Assembly: GCA_041667115.1 (NCBI GenBank)
Contig: JBAYFO010000011.1
Location: forward strand, 11,116 to 75,115
Source: UBA1563 sp041667115
GTDB lineage: Bacteria; Bacteroidota; Ignavibacteria; Ignavibacteriales; Ignavibacteriaceae
Direction of reading: 5' to 3'
DNA length: 64,000 nucleotides
Numbering within the stretch: the first letter of the stretch is position 1; the number at the start of each line of letters is the position of its first letter. The position numbers and the translations under genes were made by a program. Positions 27,443-33,351 of the stretch are shown one piece after another. The notes beneath the pieces are model-generated. The model was not told the DNA's origin. It worked only from the letters and a program-made list of their open reading frames with translations, and did not search any database.

Positions 27443-28156
27443 ATGACACCCCATCAGGAGAACAAGTTAGTAATGTACGGAGCCGTAATAGCTTTTGAGA
27501 AGCGGTTTACGGAAATAATCGGCGCGATACCGGCGCTGGCGGCGGCATTTGTAAAGTTTGCCGAAGCCGTGGGACTGATAAAGTCCAAGAGCAAAAAAAA
27601 GGAGGAGGTAGTAGCAGGGAAGATAGAAGCGAGGGGGAAAGCGAAGATAGCGCTTGTAACTTCGTTAGTTCCGGCAACCGGGGCGTTACATTCATACGCA
27701 AGGAAAAATAAACTTGAAGAGATGAAAAAGCTTACGTATAAGGTAACGCGTGCGTCGTTAAATAAACTTAACCAGACGGAGTTTGAGCAGAAGGTTGATA
27801 TCCTTTACAATCTGCTTGAGACGAACAAAGACAGCCTTGGCGATTACGGAACACCGGCGGCAAAGGTTGACGCGGTTAAGGTGAACATCGACGCCTACAA
27901 CGGTGCGAAAGAAGCGCATAAGGGGAGCGGCAATGAAAAGTCGAGCGCGAACATAGCGATGGATGAAGCCTTTGCAACTGCGGACGATATTTTGAAAGGG
28001 GATATTGACCGGATGATGGAAATTCCCCGCGAGGCTAACCCGGAGATGTATAATGAGTATATCTCGGCAAGGGTAATAAAGGATATGAGCGGAGGACATA
28101 GACCGGACGAGGGAGAGAATCCCCCGCCGGATGAGCCGACACCGCCGGTACAATAA
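27443..28156 (+). CDS. helical protein of unknown function, paralogue 2
   Basis: A 237-residue protein with an AAGGAG ribosome site and the start MTPHQENKLVMYGAV. It is the full-length counterpart of the protein at 26436: the shared part ends with ISARVIKDMSGG, followed by a proline-rich acidic tail (about 16 residues, ending PPVQ). Its codons are richer in G and C than those of most neighbours, including a GCGCTGGCGGCGGC run, which hints at transfer or a different mutational history. No enzymatic motif is seen. A structural or nucleic-acid-associated role cannot be decided from sequence. Confidence 0.75.
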   Translation: MTPHQENKLVMYGAVIAFEKRFTEIIGAIPALAAAFVKFAEAVGLIKSKSKKKEEVVAGKIEARGKAKIALVTSLVPATGALHSYARKNKLEEMKKLTYKVTRASLNKLNQTEFEQKVDILYNLLETNKDSLGDYGTPAAKVDAVKVNIDAYNGAKEAHKGSGNEKSSANIAMDEAFATADDILKGDIDRMMEIPREANPEMYNEYISARVIKDMSGGHRPDEGENPPPDEPTPPVQ

Positions 28157-28169
28157 ATAGTTAATTTCT

Positions 28170-28204
28170 AAAACCTCCGACGTTTTGGAAACGCCGGAGG
28201 TTTT
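28170..28204. terminator. hairpin after paralogue 2, twin copy 1
   Basis: A 16-bp stem with one mismatch (AAAACCTCCG arm against CGGAGGTTTT) and a TGG loop lies 14 bases after the stop, ending in TTTT; it looks like a rho-independent terminator active in both directions. A copy with two differences in 33 bases lies at 28825-28857. Confidence 0.75.
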
Positions 28205-28323
28205 GATTTGTAGTTAAAATTTCATTGGTTTGAAAATAACTTTGTGTTAGATATTTTATAAGCAAAGATTAAAATGATTCTAACCAGTAGAAAGAATTTT
28301 ATAAAAGAAGGAAGAGTCGCGTT

Positions 28324-28539
28324 ATGGAAAAGCCGTTAAGCCAACAGCAACATGTAAATGAATTGACAATAGGTGAGTTGAAAACTTTAATTTCCGAAAC
28401 TGTAAAAGAAACAATGGAAGAAGTTATTGAGAATATGGAAGCGCTCGCAAGTAAAAACTTTATCAATTCCGTACATGAAGCGAGAGAAGAATATAAAACC
28501 GGAAAGACAACCAAATTAGAAGACTTATTCAATGTTTGA
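28324..28539 (+). CDS. antitoxin of a RelE-type toxin-antitoxin pair
   Basis: A 71-residue acidic protein directly upstream of a RelE-like toxin and overlapping it by 8 bases, the normal antitoxin-first order. It has a helical N-terminal part (TIGELKTLISETVKETM) and a C-terminal EAREEYKTGK...LEDLF segment common in antitoxins that thread onto the toxin. A clear DNA-binding fold is not visible. The pair probably represses its own promoter, as in the family. Confidence 0.75.
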   Translation: MEKPLSQQQHVNELTIGELKTLISETVKETMEEVIENMEALASKNFINSVHEAREEYKTGKTTKLEDLFNV

Positions 28540-28780
28540 AATTGTTGTTACCGGAAAAGCTGAAAAAGATTTCAAGAAACTTGGTCCTAACACCGGTTTG
28601 CATATTGCCAAGAAATTAAAAGAGTATTCAACAAATCCGTTTTTGCACGCTAAGAAACTAACTGATGCAATGTTGGGAGCGTATAGATTTAGGATTGGCA
28701 ATTACCGGGTAATTGCTGATATAGAAGAAAATAAAATTATTGTTCTTAGAGTAGGGCATAGAAAAGATATTTATAAATAA
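28532..28780 (+). CDS. RelE/YafQ-like mRNA-interferase toxin
   Basis: An 82-residue protein of the RelE/ParE fold. Recognisable elements are AEKDFKKL in helix 1, AYRFRIGNYRVIADI in the central strands and the C-terminal VLRVGHRKDIY, which supplies catalytic basic and tyrosine residues in RelE-type ribosome-dependent RNases. Overlap with the upstream antitoxin supports a functional module. A ParE-type gyrase poison is a less likely alternative. Confidence 0.85.
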   Translation: MFEIVVTGKAEKDFKKLGPNTGLHIAKKLKEYSTNPFLHAKKLTDAMLGAYRFRIGNYRVIADIEENKIIVLRVGHRKDIYK

Positions 28781-28824
28781 CAGAGAGATTTTTAGCGGAT
28801 ACTAAGTTTTTATAAGCAATATAA

Positions 28825-28857
28825 AAAACCTCCGGCGTTTTGGAAACGCCGAAGGTT
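28825..28857. terminator. hairpin after the toxin, twin copy 2
   Basis: A 15-bp stem with one mismatch and a TGG loop, nearly identical to 28170-28204, lies 44 bases after the toxin stop. The two hairpins bracket the toxin-antitoxin pair in the same orientation. The 28781-29107 gap holds this hairpin, a candidate promoter and a palindrome. Confidence 0.7.
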
Positions 28858-28967
28858 TGGGTTAGCTTTTACTTGTTAGTTCTAGTTAATGGATTAAATA
28901 GAATAACAACATGAGCAAACAGACTTAAAAAAAATATTAAATGGAATCGAAAAAATTATATAAAATA

Positions 28968-28998
28968 TTGGAATTGGTTGAGAAGAGTTTTATTTTTG
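28968..28998 (+). promoter_or_regulatory. candidate promoter of the deaminase gene
   Basis: TTG at 28968-28970 and TATTTTTG at 28991-28998 are 20 bases apart, fitting the Bacteroidota TTTG-N19..21-TAnnTTTG pattern. The predicted start point is near 29005, leaving a leader of about 100 bases that contains the palindrome at 29009-29049. Confidence 0.45.
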
Positions 28999-29008
28999 CA
29001 CTAACAGT

Positions 29009-29049
29009 ACGCGCCACACTTCCCGTCAGATCAGTGTCCAAGGGCGCGT
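29009..29049 (+). promoter_or_regulatory. two-part palindrome in the leader of the deaminase gene
   Basis: Outer arms ACGCGCC/GGCGCGT (29009-29015 and 29043-29049) and inner arms ACACT/AGTGT (29016-29020 and 29033-29037) are perfect. It is much richer in G and C than its surroundings. It could be an operator, a structured RNA leader or a small repeat element. Confidence 0.5.
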
Positions 29050-29107
29050 CTTTTGCTTTAAAGTAATTTGAACTTTTAATCCAATATGATAGCAAGAGGT
29101 TATAAAA

Positions 29108-30591
29108 ATGGGTAAACAAAAAAAGATTTATACGCACAGAGAATTTATGGAAATGGCAGTCTCTGAAATGAAAAATTCCATTTCAGAACATAGTGAAAAA
29201 CCTGATCCTAAAGTTGGTGCTATTCTGGTTTCGCCCGATGGAAGAGAATTCATTGAAAAAGCACACCGTGGCGAAATACGTTCCGGTGATCACGCTGAAT
29301 TTATTTTGTTGGATAAAAAGCATAGGACCAAACCTTTAACCAATTATATCCTCTACACTACTCTTGAACCTTGTGTTGAAAGAAATCCCCCCAAAAGTGC
29401 TTGTGTAAATAGGACAGTGAATGCACGAATTAAGAAGGTCTATATTGGAATACAAGACCCCCATCCTTCGGTAAGAGGTGAAGGAATAAAAATATTAAAG
29501 AAGAATGGTATTGAGGTAGAATTTTTTGATGCTAACCTTGCTGAAGAAATAAGAAAAGCAAACACTGACTTTATTAAATATGCTGAAGAAGAAGCTAAGA
29601 AAGTCCTGGATGGTGAAATTCAAGAAAGTATTGATCCACTAGATAACGCATTGGAAAACATAAGTTTAGACGATTTTTTACCTGAGGCACAAGAAGAACT
29701 AATCGAACGTGCAAAACTAAAATTCAAATTGGTTCAAAAGATTTTAATAAATACTTACTCCAGCTTCATCTTGTAAAAACTAATTTAAAAACTAACATTA
29801 CCAAACCAACGGGACTTGGCTTATTATTGCTCGGCAAGAATCCACAGTTTACATTTACCCAAGCAAGAGTTCAATTCTTTATTCATCAACCCGGCTCGGA
29901 TGATATAACGGAAAATTTTAATGGGCCGGTGTTGTTACAGCCTGGAAAAATTCAAAAGTATCTTAATATTATTTATCCAAAATATATTTCTCGTAGAACC
30001 ATGCAAAGAGAGGAGTATTATGATGTCCCGATTGAAGCAATCCGCGAAACTATCAACAATGCAATAGCTCATCGCGATTATTCTATTACTGGTGCAACAA
30101 TTAAGATTTATATTTACGATGACAAGGTTGAAGTTTTTAGTCCCGGTGTACCGATACACTCTCTGGAAAAATTCAAGAATTTTAATGTTCCCCCGGAAAG
30201 CCGAAATCCTAAAATCGCTTATCTTTTTAACGAGATTGATGTAGTAGAGGAACTGGGTTTAGGAATGAAAGAATTGAAAAAAATTGCGGATGAAAAATTT
30301 CTCCCTAGACCTTCCTTTAGAATGGATGGGCAGTATTTTATTACTACTCTCTATACTAAACCCGGTGCATATAGTGCCGGTGTTAAAGACAAATTGAAAG
30401 AGTTAAATGCTGAAGAAAAAAGAGGATTTAATATAATTACCCAGCGAGGAAGTATTACTTCACCTGAATATCAGGAATTGCTCAATATTGCTGAAAGAAC
30501 TGCCCGATATCATTTGAAGAAAATGGTTGACATTGGTTTATTGATGGCTGAAGGGGCCGGAAAATCTACTATTTATAAGCTAAAGGAATAG
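29108..30591 (+). pseudogene. RibD-like deaminase / GHKL ATPase / winged-helix gene, frameshifted
   Basis: Two consecutive frames form one gene. The first (29108-29776) has a cytidine-deaminase-fold domain close to RibD: HAEF zinc ligand and TLEPC...C ligands, then IGIQDPHPSVRGEGI. The second (open from about 29737 to 30591) has the ATP-binding domain of RecG-like/Schlafen-associated regulators: KPTGLGLLLLGKNP, ETINNAIAHRDYS, VEVFSPG, GLGMKEL, and a C-terminal winged helix (TSPEYQELLNIAERTARYHL). One extra A in the AAAA run at 29736-29739 would join them as LVQKDFNKYLLQLHLV. This is a disabled gene, a phase-variable one, or a sequence error. The deaminase takes the place of the usual AlbA-type N-terminal domain. 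Confidence 0.7.
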
Positions 30592-30592
30592 T

Positions 30593-30712
30593 TCCGGCAA
30601 ACATACCGGCATGATTGCCGGAATAATTGCCGACATCATTCTTATAGCAGTTATAAAAATAGAATCCGGCAAACATAATGGCAAATTTGCCGGAATAGTT
30701 GCCGGTTTAATG
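30593..30712. repeat. two 48-bp direct repeats, 72-bp period
   Basis: Segments 30593-30640 and 30665-30712 align without gaps; 34 of the first 40 bases agree, with TCCGGCAAACATA and TTGCCGGAATA the best-kept parts. They follow the stop of the GHKL gene directly. The 72-base period is a multiple of three and one frame is open across both, which may be the remains of a repetitive protein tail. The rest of the 30592-30940 gap holds the palindrome and promoter below. Confidence 0.6.
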
Positions 30713-30838
30713 TTGTTTGGGAAAATAATTGGGAATTTTTAAGACCCCAATTTGGCGCTTCAAAAAATGAATCTTAAAGGTCGCAAATTGTGACCTTAAA
30801 GAAGAGAAGAGGAAAACAACTAAAATATTTACCTTACG

Positions 30839-30900
30839 CCTTCACCGGGCAAGGTTAAGCAGTTATGATTATAGAGGCTTGCCGTGGCAAGTCTCTATAA
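30839..30900. repeat. dispersed palindromic element, copy 2
   Basis: The sequence CGCCTTCACCGGGCAAGGTTAA leads into AGTTATGATTATAG and a 15-bp inverted repeat (TTATAGAGGCTTGCC at 30869-30883 with its complement at 30886-30900, one G-T pair). It matches copy 1 at 27133-27192. It ends 7 bases before the mod -7 box, so it overlaps the -33 region and may act as operator, terminator, or both. Confidence 0.7.
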
Positions 30901-30906
30901 TTTCTT

Positions 30907-30914
30907 TATCTTTG
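30907..30914 (+). promoter_or_regulatory. candidate -7 box for the restriction-modification operon
   Basis: TATCTTTG fits TAnnTTTG, 27 bases ahead of the mod ATG, which has GGAG upstream. No good -33 box is seen because the palindromic element occupies that position. Confidence 0.4.
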
Positions 30915-30940
30915 AATATTAATTTTTACAACGGAGTGTT

Positions 30941-32887
30941 ATGACAGAATTAATTTGGGACGGAAAGTATAAAGACGGGAAAAAAGTTACCCCTATTCGC
31001 ATTGCTCTTCCTTTTCAAACCATTGAGACGGTAAACGAAAGTGTACAACAGCGACAACAGACTTTAGATTTTTTAGTATCTGAACCAATGACACAATACG
31101 GTAAAGAATGGCGTAACAGGCTTATCTGGGGAGATAAAAAATACGTGCTGCCAAGTTTACTGCCGGAGTTTGCAGGCAAAGTGAATCTAATATACATTGA
31201 CCCCCCTTTTAATGTCGGCTCTGACTTTTCTTTTACCGCAACTATTGCAGACAACCCCGAAACCGAAGAAGATGAAACAACACAATTTGTTAAGCAACCA
31301 AATATCATTGAACAGAAAGCATATCGTGACACCTGGGGGAAAGGACTTGACAGTTATATGCAATGGTTTTATGAAACCGTTTTACTTTTAAAAGAATTGC
31401 TTACTGAAGATGGAAGTATTTATGTTCATCTTGATTGGCATATAGGTCATTATGCTAAAGCTGTTTTGGATGAAGTTTTTGGATATGAAAATTTTAGAAA
31501 TGAAATCGTTTGGGCATATACTGGTCCGGGTTCACCGGGAATGAAACAGTATAATAGAAAACACGATACAATTTTTTGGTATTCGAAAGGAGAAAAGTGG
31601 AAGTTTAATGACAAAGTAATTAGAATACCACACAATGAGAAAACAAAAGATAATTTCAAAAAAGGGTTAGTCGGTTCAGGTTTTATTTCTGATACATATG
31701 ATTTGGATGAAAAAGGGAAAATACCAGAAAGTTGGTGGGAAATAGGAATTGCTGCAAGGTATCCAATTGATGGAGTAAAACGAACTGGGTATGCAACTGA
31801 AAAACCTTGGCCGCTATTAGAAAGAATTATTAAAGGAAGCAGCGATGAAAACGATTTGGTATTGGATTGTTTCTGTGGAAGCGGAATTTCTGCAGCAGTA
31901 GCAGAAAAAAATAACCGCAGATGGATTACGTGCGACTTGGGAAGATTTGCCATACATACAGCGCGAAAAAGATTTTTGGGGATAGAAAATGTAAAACCGT
32001 TCATAGTTCAAAATCTCGGTAAGTACGAAAGACAGCAATGGATGAATGCCGAGTTTGATAACACCGAAGACCGGTTGAAACAAGAACGCACCTATAAGCA
32101 TTTCATCATCGAACTCTACCACGCAAAACCTTTGGAGGGTTATACCTGGCTGCACGGAGCAAAAGCCGGTAAGATGATCCACGTTGGAAGCGTAGAAGCC
32201 CCGGTAACAGTTGAGGACATAAAGGCAACAATAAAAGAGTTTTGGCAATTAGTGGGAAAACGTCTGAACCATGATTCACTTGATTCTAAGATTTCCTTGA
32301 GTGAAGAAAAAGACAAAACAAAGATTTCCTTGAGTGAAGAAAAAGACAAAACAAAAAAAAGAGATAATCAAGTTATAAAGGAAATTAGAGTACAAACAAA
32401 CGGCATAGATTTTTTAGGTTGGGACTTTGCGTTTGATGTAAACGAAACAGCAAAACAATTTGCGGCGGAGAACAAAGTAAATGTTTCATTCAAAAAAATT
32501 CCCCGTGAAGTTTTAGAGAAGAAAGCAGTAGAGCAAGGCGATATAAAATTTTATGAATTGGCTTCACTTAAGATAAAAGTTAAAAGAGAAAAGTTGAAAG
32601 TAAAAGTCGAGTTGGAAAATTTTATTATACCACCCGATGATGTTCCGCAGGAAGTGCAAGGAAAAATTACCCATTGGAGCCAATGGATAGATTATTGGGC
32701 TGTTGATTGGAATTACAAAGATGATACTTTTCATAACGTGTGGCAGAGTTACCGAACAAAACAAAATCCTAAAATTGAATTAACCGTAAACAACATTTAT
32801 GAAATAGGGGGGAAATACACAGTGTTAGTTAAAGTGATTGATATTTTAGGGAATGACACAACGAAAGCAATTCAAATAAACGTCTGA
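30941..32887 (+). CDS. type III-like DNA methyltransferase (Mod)
   Basis: A 648-residue beta-class N6-adenine/N4-cytosine methyltransferase: motif IV DPPF at residues 87-90 precedes the SAM-binding motif I DCFCGSG at residues 309-315. It methylates and thereby protects the recognition site, and in type III systems it also provides site recognition to Res. Residues about 441-485 are a Lys/Glu-rich insert containing an exact 11-residue duplication (residues 450-460 and 461-471), derived from a repeat element related to the ends of the adjacent GxxExxY cassette. The stop codon lies in that cassette's left end. The recognition sequence cannot be predicted. Confidence 0.88.
   Translation: MTELIWDGKYKDGKKVTPIRIALPFQTIETVNESVQQRQQTLDFLVSEPMTQYGKEWRNRLIWGDKKYVLPSLLPEFAGKVNLIYIDPPFNVGSDFSFTATIADNPETEEDETTQFVKQPNIIEQKAYRDTWGKGLDSYMQWFYETVLLLKELLTEDGSIYVHLDWHIGHYAKAVLDEVFGYENFRNEIVWAYTGPGSPGMKQYNRKHDTIFWYSKGEKWKFNDKVIRIPHNEKTKDNFKKGLVGSGFISDTYDLDEKGKIPESWWEIGIAARYPIDGVKRTGYATEKPWPLLERIIKGSSDENDLVLDCFCGSGISAAVAEKNNRRWITCDLGRFAIHTARKRFLGIENVKPFIVQNLGKYERQQWMNAEFDNTEDRLKQERTYKHFIIELYHAKPLEGYTWLHGAKAGKMIHVGSVEAPVTVEDIKATIKEFWQLVGKRLNHDSLDSKISLSEEKDKTKISLSEEKDKTKKRDNQVIKEIRVQTNGIDFLGWDFAFDVNETAKQFAAENKVNVSFKKIPREVLEKKAVEQGDIKFYELASLKIKVKREKLKVKVELENFIIPPDDVPQEVQGKITHWSQWIDYWAVDWNYKDDTFHNVWQSYRTKQNPKIELTVNNIYEIGGKYTVLVKVIDILGNDTTKAIQINV
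32262..32353. repeat. GxxExxY-type repeat fragment inside mod, with 33-bp tandem duplication
   Basis: GTCTGAACCATGATT at 32262-32276 is identical to the cassette end at 32882-32896. It is followed by two exact 33-base units (32288-32320 and 32321-32353). Both the insertion and the duplication keep the mod frame. Copy-number change would lengthen or shorten a linker by 11 residues without destroying the protein. Confidence 0.75.
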
Positions 32888-32917
32888 ACCATGATTGACC
32901 ATGATTGACCATGATTA
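32882..32917. repeat. left end of the GxxExxY cassette
   Basis: GTCTGAACCATGATT is followed by further copies of a 10-base unit ACCATGATTG (32888-32917). The mod stop codon TGA is contained in this end. Its inverted partner lies at 33335-33349. Confidence 0.75.
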
Positions 32918-32933
32918 GCATGAATAGAATAAA

Positions 32934-33335
32934 ATGATTCTTTATGAAGATATAACAAGGAAAATTATAGCGGCTGCAATGAAAGTGCATTCTACATTAG
33001 GGAATGGATTTCAGGAAGTTATTTATCAAAGAGCATTGGAGATAGAATTGCCGTTTGAGAATTTAACCTTTAAGAGAGAAATGGAAATGCCGATTTATTA
33101 TAGGAATGAAAAAATTGGGACACGGAGAGTTGATTTTTTTGTAGAAGACAAAATAATGGTGGAATTGAAAGCACTAATAAAATTGGAAGATGTGCATTTA
33201 GCTCAAGCAATGAATTATTTGGAAGCTTATAAAATGGAAATTGGATTACTAATAAACTTTGGAGCAAAAAGTCTAGAGTTTAAAAGAGTTCATAATAATA
33301 AACTATTGAAAACAAGTAATCTGCAAATCAAGTAA
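32934..33335 (+). CDS. GxxExxY family protein, nuclease-like
   Basis: A 133-residue protein with the defining motif G25-x-x-E28-x-x-Y31 (GNGFQEVIY) and the pattern VDFFVEDKIMVELKA, which resembles the D...ExK active site of PD-(D/E)xK nucleases. GxxExxY genes are widespread, short and often occur as dispersed single genes; their activity is not established. Here the gene separates mod and res, flanked by 15-bp inverted repeats. It has no strong ribosome site of its own. Confidence 0.88.
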   Translation: MILYEDITRKIIAAAMKVHSTLGNGFQEVIYQRALEIELPFENLTFKREMEMPIYYRNEKIGTRRVDFFVEDKIMVELKALIKLEDVHLAQAMNYLEAYKMEIGLLINFGAKSLEFKRVHNNKLLKTSNLQIK

Positions 33336-33349
33336 ATCAAGGTTCAGAC
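33335..33349. repeat. right end of the GxxExxY cassette
   Basis: AATCAAGGTTCAGAC is the inverse complement of the left end with one mismatch (GTCTGAACCTTGATT). It overlaps the last base of the GxxExxY stop codon and ends two bases before the res ATG; the AAGG within it is the only ribosome-site-like sequence for res. Confidence 0.75.
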
Positions 33350-33351
33350 AA

